Positions 16,197-24,413 of a stretch of 64,000 nt of DNA are shown piece by piece. Position numbers and translations under genes: made by a program. A model generated the notes under the pieces. The model was not told where the DNA came from. It saw nothing but the letters and a program-made list of their open reading frames with translations, and made no database searches. The DNA is from Bog-756 sp963725395 (GTDB taxonomy: Bacteria > Actinomycetota > Acidimicrobiia > Acidimicrobiales > RAAP-2), in the NCBI GenBank assembly GCA_963725395.1, contig CAVRYH010000001.1:62001-126000 (forward strand), written 5' to 3'. Position 1 is the first letter of the stretch. Every line of letters starts with the position of its first letter.

Positions 16197-16820
16197 GTGA
16201 CCGACATTGCCGGGCGGCCACCGGCGGCCGGTTGGGTCGAGGGTCTCACCGCCCGGCGCGCCGAACCGGCCCGCGACGGCCTCCCGCCCGGCCGGGCCGT
16301 CCTCGACCGGATCATCGCCTCGGTGGTCACTGTCCCGGATCACGGTGGCCTCCGCCCGTGGCGGTTCGCCCTGGTCACCGACGGCGGGCGGGAGCAGTTC
16401 GGTGACGCCCTGGTCGCCGGCCTCCATCAGCTCCGCGGCCCCGATGTTCCCGAAGCCGCGGTGGCCAAGATGCGGGGCAAGGCATTCGCCGCCCCCTGTG
16501 CTGTGGTGCTCATCGCCTCACCCGATGCGACCTCCAACGTCCCGGTCTGGGAGCAGGAGGCCTCAGCGGCGTGCACGGGCTATGCCATCGTGTTGGCGGC
16601 CGCCGGCCTTGGCTACGGCGCGGTGTGGAAGAGCGCGTCGGTTCTCGAGAGTGACGCCGTCCGGTCGCTGTTCGACCTCACCGAGGACGAACGGCTGCTC
16701 GGCTGGGTCAACCTCGGGTCGCCCGGTCCGGTGCGGTCGAAGAGACTCGATCCCGGTCCCGATGACCTGGCCGGCCGGGTCATGGTGATCGACGAGAAGG
16801 GGCGTCCGGTGGTCGACTGA
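16197..16820 (+). CDS. Nitroreductase-family FMN oxidoreductase
   Basis: 207 residues from GTG 16197, chosen for the purine-rich GGGGGAGAGG upstream and for fit to the family. Motifs include SVVTVPDHGGLRPWRFALV (FMN phosphate/ribityl binding, like RutE/YdjA-type small nitroreductases), ALVAGLHQL, and the C-terminal LGYGAVWKSAS with LGWVNLGSP. The expected reaction is NAD(P)H-dependent reduction of nitro or enone compounds; the natural substrate is unknown. Its last 41 bp overlap the 3' end of the convergent methyltransferase gene. Confidence 0.82.
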   Translation: MTDIAGRPPAAGWVEGLTARRAEPARDGLPPGRAVLDRIIASVVTVPDHGGLRPWRFALVTDGGREQFGDALVAGLHQLRGPDVPEAAVAKMRGKAFAAPCAVVLIASPDATSNVPVWEQEASAACTGYAIVLAAAGLGYGAVWKSASVLESDAVRSLFDLTEDERLLGWVNLGSPGPVRSKRLDPGPDDLAGRVMVIDEKGRPVVD

Positions 16821-17565
16821 CCACCAGACGGAGTGCGCCGACGAACTGGGCCTGCGTGCGCAGGTGGCCGTGGGTGGCGTCCCACCGGCCCGAGTCCAGG
16901 TCCTCGGCCAGGCGCCGGGCGTAGTGGTCCACGAGCGTCGGGTCGACGAAGCTCCATGCCGACTGGGACCGACGAACCTCGGGGTCGAGGAAGGCCTCGG
17001 GACGACCGAAGTAGGCCTCGGTGAACCCGTCGGTGCAGTCGAAGGCCACCGGCACCTCGAGGACCGTCGGCAAGCCGCCCACCGCCTCGGTCACCGTGGT
17101 CAGTGCCGGATAGCGGGACCGCTCGGCGCGGTAGAGCTCGGGGGCGTACTCGGCCAGCCACAGGCGGTTCAGGGCGGCGGGGTCGAAGGTGAGTACCACC
17201 ACCGGCCCGGTGGTCACTCTGCGCAACTCGCGGAGCCCGACCACCGGATCGGGCCATTGATGGATGGTGACGGTGGCCATTGCTGCGTCGAACGCCCCAT
17301 CGGCGAAGGGAAGGGCCCCGGCCAGCGCCCGCACCACCGGACCGAGCGGTGACCGACGCTGGGCGATCATGGCCTCGGACGGCTCGACGGCCACCACGTT
17401 GCGGTCGATGGGCTCGTAGGAACCGGCACCGGCGCCGACATTGACAACGGTCCGAGCCGACCCGAGGGCGTCTTGGATGAGGGCGGCGATCCGCCCGTCT
17501 GCCCGCCGGTGCTGGGCATAGCCGGTTCCGTACCGCCCGTAGTCGACGTCGCCCGCCTCAACCAC
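16780..17565 (-). CDS. SAM-dependent class I methyltransferase
   Basis: 261 residues, GTG start. It contains the SAM-binding motif VVNVGAGAGSYEP (motif I), VVAVEPSEAMIAQR (motif II acidic) and LPFADGAFDAAMATVTIHQW (motif III/IV), as in UbiE/Methyltransf_11 enzymes. The C-terminal half has no recognised specificity domain. It begins 3 bp after the stop of the zinc-ribbon gene upstream and forms a two-gene unit with it. Substrate unknown. Confidence 0.85.
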   Translation of the reverse strand: MVEAGDVDYGRYGTGYAQHRRADGRIAALIQDALGSARTVVNVGAGAGSYEPIDRNVVAVEPSEAMIAQRRSPLGPVVRALAGALPFADGAFDAAMATVTIHQWPDPVVGLRELRRVTTGPVVVLTFDPAALNRLWLAEYAPELYRAERSRYPALTTVTEAVGGLPTVLEVPVAFDCTDGFTEAYFGRPEAFLDPEVRRSQSAWSFVDPTLVDHYARRLAEDLDSGRWDATHGHLRTQAQFVGALRLVVSRPPDAPSRRSP

Positions 17566-17568
17566 GAC

Positions 17569-17817
17569 TCAGCCCCAGCGCGCCAGGGGGGGACCCATCC
17601 CGGCATCGTGGGCACAGTTGCCGCACAGGTCCATCCGGCGCGCACCGGGCCGGTCGGAGGCCGCCACCCGCCGCCAGCCGTACCGGCGGGCCTCTTCGAG
17701 GCAGGCCGACTCCGACCAGCGCGGTGCCGTGCGGGCCCCGCACCTTCCGCAGGTCCGGAAGAACAACTCCTCTTCGTAGAGGTCCTCGAAGTCGAAATCG
17801 TCGGGTTCGTGGTCCAT
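17569..17817 (-). CDS. Small zinc-ribbon protein
   Basis: 82 residues, acidic N-terminus (DHEPDDFDFEDLYEEELF). CGRCG near residue 23 and CGNC near residue 65 form a four-Cys zinc site. An AGGGAG Shine-Dalgarno sequence precedes ATG 17817, and a TATCCT -10 lies just upstream at about 17,835-17,840. No function is known. It is co-transcribed with the downstream methyltransferase. Confidence 0.7.
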   Translation of the reverse strand: MDHEPDDFDFEDLYEEELFFRTCGRCGARTAPRWSESACLEEARRYGWRRVAASDRPGARRMDLCGNCAHDAGMGPPLARWG

Positions 17818-17946
17818 GGAATCGCTCCCTGGCGAGGATACCGCCCACCGCCATCGACCGCGTTACGGTCGCCCCGCCGACCACGGCGCCGGCAGCGCCT
17901 CGTTGCGGGTCGTCGGGGGAGGGGTGGAAGGCGGGCGCGGTTTCGC

Positions 17947-17952
17947 TAGCCT
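17947..17952 (+). promoter_or_regulatory. -10 box of the DDN-family gene
   Basis: TAGCCT about 54 nt before ATG 18007; the leader ends with an AGGAGAG ribosome-binding site. Confidence 0.35.
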
Positions 17953-18006
17953 GCAGGGAGGCCGCCGGTGGGCGGCTCCGAGGATCCGATTCGCAGGAGA
18001 GCGCCC

Positions 18007-18420
18007 ATGAGCGATACCGACGACTGGAATGCCAAGATCATCGACGAATTCCGCGCCAACGAGGGCCGCGTCGGCGGGCAGTTCGAGGGCGCGCCCCTGC
18101 TCCTGCTCACGACCACGGGGGCGAAGTCGGGCCGGACCCGGGTCAATCCGATGATGTACCTGGCCGAGGGGAACCGGTTGTACGTGTTCGCCTCCAAGGC
18201 GGGTGCACCGACCAACCCGGACTGGTACCACAATCTGGTCGCCCACCCCGCGGTCACTGTCGAGGTGGACACGGACACCCTCCAGATGACCGCATCAGTG
18301 GTGGAGGGTCCGGAACGGGACCGCATCTACGCCGAACAGGCGCGTCGCTACCCCGGGTTCGCCGAGTACCAGGAAAAGACCGACCGGGTGATCCCGGTGG
18401 TGGCGCTAGACCGACGGTAG
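18007..18420 (+). CDS. Deazaflavin (F420)-dependent nitroreductase-family protein
   Basis: 137 residues of the DDN/FGD-like split-barrel family. The motif LLLLTTTGAKSGRTRVNPMMY binds the F420 phosphate in characterised relatives; NPDWYHNLVAHPAVTVEV is the second family signature. The start at 18007 follows AGGAGAG, so the longer frame from 7968 upstream is not used. Probable role: F420H2-dependent reduction of quinones or xenobiotics. A distant relative sits at 20945. Monocistronic by context. Confidence 0.85.
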   Translation: MSDTDDWNAKIIDEFRANEGRVGGQFEGAPLLLLTTTGAKSGRTRVNPMMYLAEGNRLYVFASKAGAPTNPDWYHNLVAHPAVTVEVDTDTLQMTASVVEGPERDRIYAEQARRYPGFAEYQEKTDRVIPVVALDRR

Positions 18421-18507
18421 GGCCGTATCGGTACCGCCGTGCGGCGTATTTCGCCGTCGTCGGGCGCGCCGACCACGCAGTTGCCGCCCGGAGCCGGTGG
18501 AGAACTG

Positions 18508-18513
18508 TAATAT
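18508..18513 (+). promoter_or_regulatory. -10 box of the CGWC zinc-finger gene
   Basis: TAATAT, near-consensus, with 7 nt to GTG 18521 and no ribosome-binding site. Confidence 0.5.
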
Positions 18514-18520
18514 CGTCACC

Positions 18521-18870
18521 GTGACGAAATCACCGGACACACCTAGGTGCGGGTGGTGCCACCGACCGTTGCCCCAATTGGGGAGGGCGGGGCGCCCCCG
18601 CCGGTTCTGCAGTCAGTCCCATCGCCAGCGGGCCTACGAAGCCCGCAAGAGAGCCGACTCGCTGATGGTTCCGCAAGGACAGACCATCGTCGCCGAGGAC
18701 GACCTGCAACGGTTGCACGACCGGCTGTACCGACTCGAGTCAGCCGTCCAGGACGTCGACGCCGACCTCGGTGAGCGGTCCGGGCGCGCGCCTACCGGGA
18801 GGCACTCGACCATCTCCTGGAGGCCGCCCGGGACCTGGGCGGCATGGTGGTCGAGCCGGTCCGCCCGTGA
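18521..18870 (+). CDS. Small CGWC/RFCS zinc-finger protein, apparent frameshift
   Basis: N-terminus from GTG 18521 carries CGWCHRPLP, then GRPRRFCSQSHRQRAYEARK, a small actinobacterial zinc-finger type with basic helix. A coiled helix (EDDLQRLHDRLYRLESAVQDVD) follows. In this frame the last third turns into low-quality sequence ending at 18898. Another frame instead gives ARAYREALDHLLEAARDLGG, a natural helical continuation with a stop at 18868-18870. The shift lies in a GGGCGCGCGCC stretch near 18,781-18,792. I therefore place the true end at 18870. Confidence 0.65.
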
Positions 18871-18887
18871 TCCGCCCCTCTTCCCAA

Positions 18888-18915
18888 AACGCCGATAATG
18901 TATATTATGTCAAGT
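18888..18915 (+). other. dif: dif-type XerC/XerD recombination site
   Basis: A 28-bp site made of an 11-bp left arm AACGCCGATAA, a 6-bp centre TGTATA and an 11-bp right arm TTATGTCAAGT. The arms are partly inverted around the centre (GATAA / TTATG). The centre and inner arms equal those of Escherichia coli dif (ATAA, TGTATA, TTATGT). The outer parts agree with the actinobacterial pattern, as I remember it (CCGATAAT...ATTATGTCAAGT). It is a strikingly AT-rich island, sits between genes, and is followed by a 670-bp gene-free stretch. It is expected to resolve chromosome dimers at the replication terminus through XerC, XerD and FtsK. Confidence 0.85.
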
Positions 18916-19589
18916 TAAGAAGGTGTCAGAGGATGGCGGCGCCCATGGGCACTCCTCGGCTCTGACCTGGGGTTTCGGCGCCCCGGCCGGTGAACGATGC
19001 TGCCGGCTGATCGGACGACGTGACGGCTGCGCCTGTGGCCCACGTCGGTGTTGGACGGCACAGTCCTGATGATGCGCACGGCGATTGCGTGACGGCCGAC
19101 TCGATGGCGCGCCCGGGTGGCTCGAGAACCCCCGCCCGGGTCGCTGCACGCGCGTCGGAACCGACGACCAGGATCACCCGGATACCTTCTGTCGCCGGCG
19201 GTCGTCGCCGGGCGATCGTCGCTGGGAGGTTGTCGGCATGGTGAGGATGGCATCGGGATCTCGGGCTGCGGGATGTGGGGGTGGTCCTCCCCCGGGCCCG
19301 GTGACACCATGGAGCATCGGCAGAAATCGACGGCGGGTGGTATTGATGGCATCACCAAGGGTTGGCGGCATGATGATCTTCGGTCACGAGCGAGTCTTCG
19401 CCGGGAGTCGGACGGCGGCGGTCGGCCTGGCCCCCTGGCCGGTGCGCTCGCGGATGCAAGGAGGGTTGCACCCGGTTGTGGCGATAACCGGCCGGTGGTG
19501 CGCACGGCCCCGAACACCCAGGCCAGGCAGGCCACCGCCCAGAGTGGTGGAAATGGTCGGGGAATTCCTCTACGGATAGGGTCTGGATC
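18916..19589 (+). other. Gene-free interval beside the dif-type site
   Basis: About 670 bp with no reading frame of protein-like quality on either strand; the long frames here are GC-rich shadows rich in Arg, Pro and Gly. Nothing repetitive is seen. The only supported element is the promoter of the next gene at 19577. Confidence 0.5.
19577..19582 (+). promoter_or_regulatory. -10 box of the gene at 19590
   Basis: TAGGGT with 7 nt to GTG 19590, identical in sequence and spacing to the dop box. Confidence 0.5.
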
Positions 19590-20027
19590 GTGCCCGACCT
19601 CTTGGAGCGGCTCATCGATTCCCCCGGCCTCTACATCGGGAACGGGGACGGTGTGGGGAGCGGTCTTTTCATCGGACGGCTTCGTGTGACCGTGCTGCCG
19701 TCGGGAGCGGCGGTGGCCATCGACTACGAGGCCTACGGGTATGACGAACTGCTCCAACATGCTGAGCACACCGTTCTGGCCCGCGACCCGGGGGGCCGGC
19801 TGTCGATGTTCGGCGTGCACAGCGAGACCTCTGTACCGGTGCAGCTGACCGAGCAGTCCGGGGGGTTCTTCATGGACCCCGAGCCGGCGGGGCCGTACCT
19901 CCTGGCCATCCAGATGTCCTTCGAGGGGGAGGACGTCTCCTATTCGTGGTGGTGGGCTTCCCAGGGCGAGGAGCTGGTGGAGCGGTCAAGGGCGGTGATG
20001 CGCCAGGTAGAGCCGGTGGGGATCTGA
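19590..20027 (+). CDS. Hypothetical protein
   Basis: 145 residues, not recognised. It is mainly beta-strand in appearance: LFIGRLRVTVLPSGAAVAID, an acidic middle, then PAGPYLLAIQMSFEGEDVSY and a final helix. No signal peptide, membrane helix or Cys cluster. The leaderless promoter supports GTG 19590 as the start. It is the first gene after the dif-type site and stands alone, with an aldolase gene 105 bp downstream under its own promoter. Confidence 0.65.
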   Translation: MPDLLERLIDSPGLYIGNGDGVGSGLFIGRLRVTVLPSGAAVAIDYEAYGYDELLQHAEHTVLARDPGGRLSMFGVHSETSVPVQLTEQSGGFFMDPEPAGPYLLAIQMSFEGEDVSYSWWWASQGEELVERSRAVMRQVEPVGI

Positions 20028-20080
20028 GGTCGACGTCACCGACGGTCGGCCCTCTCCCCTCCCCCTCATCGCCGACGCCC

Positions 20081-20086
20081 TAGGAT
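20081..20086 (+). promoter_or_regulatory. -10 box of the class II aldolase gene
   Basis: TAGGAT, about 46 nt before ATG 20133; the leader contains the GAGGAGG ribosome-binding site. Confidence 0.4.
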
Positions 20087-20132
20087 GGGGTGAGGCGCCG
20101 GCGATCGGCGCGGGGCGACCGAGGAGGCTGTG

Positions 20133-20897
20133 ATGACCGAGATCGTGCGACTCCCACCGGGCATGAAGTTCGACACGCCGGACGAGGAGCGGCTCTACCG
20201 GAAGCAGCGTCTGGCCGCCGCTTTCCGCCTCTTTTCGAAGTTCGGCTTCGACGAAGGGGTGGCCGGGCACATCACCGCCCGTGATCCGGAGCGGCTCGAC
20301 CACTTCTGGGTGAATCCCTTCGCCACCCATTTCGGCCACATCCGGGTGTCGGACCTGATCCTGGTCAACCATCAGGGCGAGGTGGTGGAGGGGGACAAAC
20401 CGGTCAACACGGCCGCCTTCGTCATCCATTCCCAGATCCACGCCGCCCGCCCCGATGTCATCGCCGCCGCTCACGCCCATTCGATCTATGGCAAATCGTG
20501 GTCGGCCCTCGGCCGGACCCTCGATCCCATCACCCAGGACGTCTGTGCCTTCTACGAGGACCACGCGGTCTTCGACGACTACACCGGAGTGGTCCTCGAC
20601 CTCGAGGAGGGCAAGCGCATCGCCCACGCCCTGGCCGGCAACAAGGCGGCGATCCTCCGAAATCACGGGTTACTCACAGTGGGTCATTCCGTCGACGAGG
20701 CGGCGTGGTGGTTCATCACCATGGAGCGCTCCTGCCAGGCCCAGTTCTTGGCCTCGTCCGTGGGCACCCCCGTCCTCATCGATCCCGAGATGGCCCGGAG
20801 GACCCAGGGGCAGGTCGGCTCCCACGCGGCGGGATGGTTCAGCTTCCAGCCCCTGTTCGACCGCATCGTGCGGGAGCAGCCGGACCTCCTCGACTGA
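20133..20897 (+). CDS. Class II aldolase/adducin family protein
   Basis: 254 residues. Members are zinc-dependent aldolases or decarboxylases acting on small phosphorylated or carboxylated sugars, or non-enzymatic adducin heads. Metal-site histidines are visible in AAHAHSIYGKSW (HxH) and ILRNHGLLTVG, with an upstream Glu/Thr-rich loop (FDEGVAGHITARDP). GAGGAGG precedes ATG 20133; GTG 20130 is an alternative. The sequence resembles the long-chain adducin-like group with no assigned substrate. Single gene. Confidence 0.82.
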   Translation: MTEIVRLPPGMKFDTPDEERLYRKQRLAAAFRLFSKFGFDEGVAGHITARDPERLDHFWVNPFATHFGHIRVSDLILVNHQGEVVEGDKPVNTAAFVIHSQIHAARPDVIAAAHAHSIYGKSWSALGRTLDPITQDVCAFYEDHAVFDDYTGVVLDLEEGKRIAHALAGNKAAILRNHGLLTVGHSVDEAAWWFITMERSCQAQFLASSVGTPVLIDPEMARRTQGQVGSHAAGWFSFQPLFDRIVREQPDLLD

Positions 20898-20944
20898 CCA
20901 GCCCGCAACGGCTCGGGTCCTGCGGCCGGTCCTCCCTGGTCGCC

Positions 20945-21424
20945 TCAGACGGGATCCCGGTCGGGGGTGATGATCACGATGGGGATCTGGCGGCGCGTGT
21001 GGCGTTGGTAGACGTCATAACGGCCGCGTGCGCCCGGGTGGAGCAGAGGGGCCATGCCCCGGTTCGTCAGGTTGACCAGCGGCCAGAGCTGCTCGCGTTC
21101 CTCGGGCTCGGCGACTCGGGCGGTCGCCGGGTGGACACGGCGTCCCACCCTCACGGTCACCCGCGGATCGGCCTGGAGGTTGAGCAGCCACGCCGGAGGT
21201 CGGTCGCTGCCCCCGTTCGAGGCCACGACGATCAGATCGCCCCGGTCCCGGCAGTAGGTCAGGCCGTTGGTGCGGGCGAGGCCCGACTTCCGACCGGTGG
21301 TAGTCAGCAACAGCGCCGGCACCCGGTTGCTGTGCTTGCCGAAGCGACCGTCGGTCCTCTCGTAGATGTACTTGTGGAAGCGGAGGTAGGGATCGACGAA
21401 GCGGGTGGTGAAGATGCCGTCCAT
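20945..21424 (-). CDS. Deazaflavin-dependent nitroreductase-family protein
   Basis: 159 residues from ATG 21424; the frame is open much further upstream but that part is antisense to gcvP. LLLTTTGRKSGLARTNGLTY is the F420-binding motif, and WLLNLQADPRVTVRVGRR the second signature. The N-terminal FVDPYLRFHKYIYERTDGRFG is a helical region common in this family. It lies 17 bp downstream of gcvPB on the same strand and may be read with it, though no metabolic link is evident. Confidence 0.83.
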   Translation of the reverse strand: MDGIFTTRFVDPYLRFHKYIYERTDGRFGKHSNRVPALLLTTTGRKSGLARTNGLTYCRDRGDLIVVASNGGSDRPPAWLLNLQADPRVTVRVGRRVHPATARVAEPEEREQLWPLVNLTNRGMAPLLHPGARGRYDVYQRHTRRQIPIVIITPDRDPV

Positions 21425-21441
21425 GACCTCGGCCCCCCGCG

Positions 21442-22983
21442 TCAGCGGCGGGCGTCGTAGGTCGGGACAAGGGTGCGGGCGGCCCGGGCCTCGTCCACCC
21501 TCCGTACCGGGGTGCGATGGGGGAATCCGGCCATCCAGCCCTCCTCGTGCGCGGTGGCCTCGTAGGCGATCCGTTCCAGCGACGTGGCCAGGGCCTCGAG
21601 GGTCTGTTGGCTTTCGGTCTCGGTTGGCTCGATCATCAGCGCCTCGTCCACGATCAGTGGGAAGTAGACAGTCGGTGAGTGGAAGCCCTCCTCGAGCAGC
21701 CGCTTGGCCACGTCGAGGGCCCGCACCCCAGTGGTCTGCTTGATGGTGCGGACGGACAGGACCACCTCGTGCATGCAGGGCCGGTCGAACGGCACGTCGT
21801 AGGTGCCCGTGAGGCGCTGTCGGATCCAGTTGGCATTGAGTACCGCCGTCTCGGCGACCTTGCGGAGCCCGTCTCCCCCGTTGACCAGGATGTAGGCCAG
21901 CGCCCGGGCCAGGACCAAGGAGTTGCCGTGCCAGGTGTGCATGCGGCCGATGGATCGGGGCGGGTCCGTCCACTCGTAGACCGGGGACTGGTCGTCCGAC
22001 TCGATCCGCACGGGCCGGGGACCGGGGAGGAATGGCACCAGTCGCTCGGACACGGCGACCGGGCCGGCCCCGGGTCCACCACCGCCGTGCGGGGTGGCAA
22101 ACGTCTTGTGCAGGTTCATGTGGACGATGTCGAAGCCCATATCGCCCGGGCGGACCACCCCGAGGATGGCATTGAGGTTGGCGCCGTCGTAATACAACAG
22201 GCCCCCGACGTCGTGCACAGCCGCGGCGATGGCGGCGATGTCCTCCTCGAACAGTCCCAGGGTGTTCGGATTGGTCAACATGATGCCGGCCACGTCCTCG
22301 TCGAGCACGTCGACCAGCGCCGCCATGTCGACGCATCCCCGTTCGTCGCTGGGCACCGTGACCACGTCGTAGCCGCCCAGGGTGACCGATGCCGGATTGG
22401 TCCCGTGCGCCGAGTCGGGGATCACCACCTTGTGGCGGACCGACCCCTGCGCCTCGTGCCAGGCTCGCATGAGCAGCAGGCCGCACAGTTCGCCGGCGGC
22501 GCCCGCCGCCGGCTGGAGTGTTGCTGCGGCCATCCCCGTGATCTCGCACAGTACGTATTCGAGTTCGACCAGTAGGGCCAGCCACCCCTGGGACAGGGAT
22601 GCCGGAGCCGCCGGGTGCACGCCGGCCAACCCGGGCAGCGCAGCCACCGTGTCGAACAGTTTGGGGTTGTACTTCATGGTGCACGACCCGAGCGGGTAGG
22701 CCCCGAGATCGACGGAGAACTGCCGGTGGGACAGGCGGGTGAAGTGGGCGACCAGATCGCGCTCGGAGACCTCGGCGACCGGCACCGGGTGCTCACGGAG
22801 GTGACCTTCGGGGACCAGTTCGTCGAGGGGCACCTCGGGCACCCCGGTGGTCCGGAACGACCAGGCCCTCCGGCCCGGATGGGAGAGTTCGAAGAGGGTG
22901 GGTTCGGTCTCCCGGCCCAGCATCGGTGCGCTGGCCGCCTTGCCCCCGGGTGCACCGGCCACCGACGTGGTCGGGTCGTCCAT
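21442..22983 (-). CDS. gcvPB: Glycine dehydrogenase (decarboxylating) subunit 2
   Basis: PLP-bearing half of the two-subunit P protein of the glycine cleavage system: it decarboxylates glycine and passes the aminomethyl group to the lipoyl arm of GcvH. 513 residues. The PLP-lysine motif HMNLHKTFATPHGGGGPG is intact, with YPLGSCTMKYNPK and DSAHGTNPAS typical of the family. The ATG overlaps the stop of gcvPA by one base. No gcvH is present in the window, so the carrier protein is encoded elsewhere. Confidence 0.94.
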   Translation of the reverse strand: MDDPTTSVAGAPGGKAASAPMLGRETEPTLFELSHPGRRAWSFRTTGVPEVPLDELVPEGHLREHPVPVAEVSERDLVAHFTRLSHRQFSVDLGAYPLGSCTMKYNPKLFDTVAALPGLAGVHPAAPASLSQGWLALLVELEYVLCEITGMAAATLQPAAGAAGELCGLLLMRAWHEAQGSVRHKVVIPDSAHGTNPASVTLGGYDVVTVPSDERGCVDMAALVDVLDEDVAGIMLTNPNTLGLFEEDIAAIAAAVHDVGGLLYYDGANLNAILGVVRPGDMGFDIVHMNLHKTFATPHGGGGPGAGPVAVSERLVPFLPGPRPVRIESDDQSPVYEWTDPPRSIGRMHTWHGNSLVLARALAYILVNGGDGLRKVAETAVLNANWIRQRLTGTYDVPFDRPCMHEVVLSVRTIKQTTGVRALDVAKRLLEEGFHSPTVYFPLIVDEALMIEPTETESQQTLEALATSLERIAYEATAHEEGWMAGFPHRTPVRRVDEARAARTLVPTYDARR

Positions 22984-24335
22984 CACGCCACCGCCTTGCC
23001 CAGCGCATCCACGTAGGCGTCGATCTCGTCGCGGGTCCGCCGCTCGGTCACCGCCACCAACAGCCCGTGGTCGCCGCCCTCGAAGTCGCCGCCCAGTGGA
23101 ATGCCGGCCAGAAAGCCGGCGTCGGCCATCCGGTCGATGACCACCGTGGCCGGGACGGGCAGCCGCAGGGCGAACTCCCGCAATACCGGGGCGTCGGCGA
23201 ACGGCTCGACCCGGTCGAGGGAGACCAGGGCGTCCCGGGCGTAGCGCGTGCCCTGGGCGCAGCGCCGGGCCAGCTCGACCAGTCCCGACGTGCCCAGCCA
23301 TCCGAGTTGGATGGCGGCGGTGACGGCCATGAGGGTCTGGTTGGTGCACACGTTGGATGTGGCCTTCTCCCGCCGGATGTCCTGTTCGCGAGCGTGCAGC
23401 GTGGTCACATAAGCCAACCGGCCCTCGACGTCCACCGTCTCCCCCACCAACCGGCCGGGCAGCCGGCGCACGTGGTCGGTGGCGCAGGCGAACAGCCCCA
23501 AATAGGGGCCGCCGAACCCGAGGGAGGTGCCGAAGGCCTGGCCCTCCCCGACCATCACGTCGGCGCCCCACTCCCCCGCCGACCGGAGCAGTCCGGCGGC
23601 CACCGGGTCCGCGCCCACCACGAGGAGCGCACCGGTGCGGTCGCAGACGGCCCGGGCCCGACCCAGGTCCTCGATGCACCCGAGGTAGTTGGGGTAGCCC
23701 ACGAGGACCACACCGGGAGGCTCTTCGCCGTCCCCCCCGTCGTCGTCCGGCCACGTGGTCAGACCGTCGCGGAGCGGGATCGTGCGCAGCCGGTGACCCG
23801 TCCCCGCCGCATAGGTGGTGAGCATCTGGCGCCAATGGGGATGGATGCCGGCCGACACCCAGACGGTCGATCGGCCCGAGGCGGCCACACCGAGGTTGAC
23901 GGCCTCGACGGCGGCACTCCCGCCGTCGTACAGCGAGGCGTTGGCCACGGGCAGGCCCGACAGCCTGGCGATCATGGTCTGGTACTCGAAGACCGCCTGA
24001 AGCACTCCTTGGGCTACCTCGGGTTGGTAGGGCGTGTATGAGGTGACGAACTCGGAACGCCCGGCCAGGGCCCGGGTGACCGAGGGGATCTCGTGGTCGT
24101 AGGCCCCTCCCCCGGCAAAGCACACCAGCCGGTCGGACCGGGCCCGGTTGCGGTCGGCGAATTCCTCCATCCGGGCGAGGACGTCGGGTTCACCGACACC
24201 GTCGGTCAGCTCCAAGCCCCGTTGCAGGCGCAGCGCCTCGGGGACCACGTCGAAGAGCTGGTCGACCGTGTCGAGCCCGAGGAAGGTGAGCATGCTCGCC
24301 ACCTCCTCGTCGGTATGGGGGATGTAGGTGCCCAC
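22983..24335 (-). CDS. gcvPA: Glycine dehydrogenase (decarboxylating) subunit 1
   Basis: Partner half of the split P protein, 450 residues, GTG start (MGTYIPHTDEEVASML). Conserved stretches include FAGGGAYDHEIPSVTRAL, SYTPYQPEVAQGVLQAVFE and SLYDGGSAAVEA. The split P arrangement differs from the fused GcvP of mycobacteria and E. coli. It lies 78 bp downstream of gcvT in the order gcvT-gcvPA-gcvPB, with a one-base overlap to gcvPB. Confidence 0.94.
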   Translation of the reverse strand: MGTYIPHTDEEVASMLTFLGLDTVDQLFDVVPEALRLQRGLELTDGVGEPDVLARMEEFADRNRARSDRLVCFAGGGAYDHEIPSVTRALAGRSEFVTSYTPYQPEVAQGVLQAVFEYQTMIARLSGLPVANASLYDGGSAAVEAVNLGVAASGRSTVWVSAGIHPHWRQMLTTYAAGTGHRLRTIPLRDGLTTWPDDDGGDGEEPPGVVLVGYPNYLGCIEDLGRARAVCDRTGALLVVGADPVAAGLLRSAGEWGADVMVGEGQAFGTSLGFGGPYLGLFACATDHVRRLPGRLVGETVDVEGRLAYVTTLHAREQDIRREKATSNVCTNQTLMAVTAAIQLGWLGTSGLVELARRCAQGTRYARDALVSLDRVEPFADAPVLREFALRLPVPATVVIDRMADAGFLAGIPLGGDFEGGDHGLLVAVTERRTRDEIDAYVDALGKAVA

Positions 24336-24413
24336 GGGCCGCTCCTCGAATCGTCTCTGTGTCGGTTGTCTAGTCGATCGACGGGAGATGGCCGTCGAGT
24401 CGAGGCCGGCCGG

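Noticed and set aside
18888..18915. A promoter or an IS end at the AT-rich island
   Set aside because: On the minus strand TTGACA is present but has no -10 at a workable distance, and no transposase or flanking duplication is seen; the dif organisation fits better.
18915..19820. Minus-strand 301-codon frame in the interval after the dif-type site
   Set aside because: Runs through the gene at 19590 and a non-coding stretch, Arg/Pro/Ser-rich, no homology I can see, no promoter.
21442..24123. An 893-codon minus frame covering both gcvP subunits
   Set aside because: Only its last 513 codons (from ATG 22983) are the real gcvPB; the first part is antisense-frame shadow of gcvPA, which has its own start at 24335.
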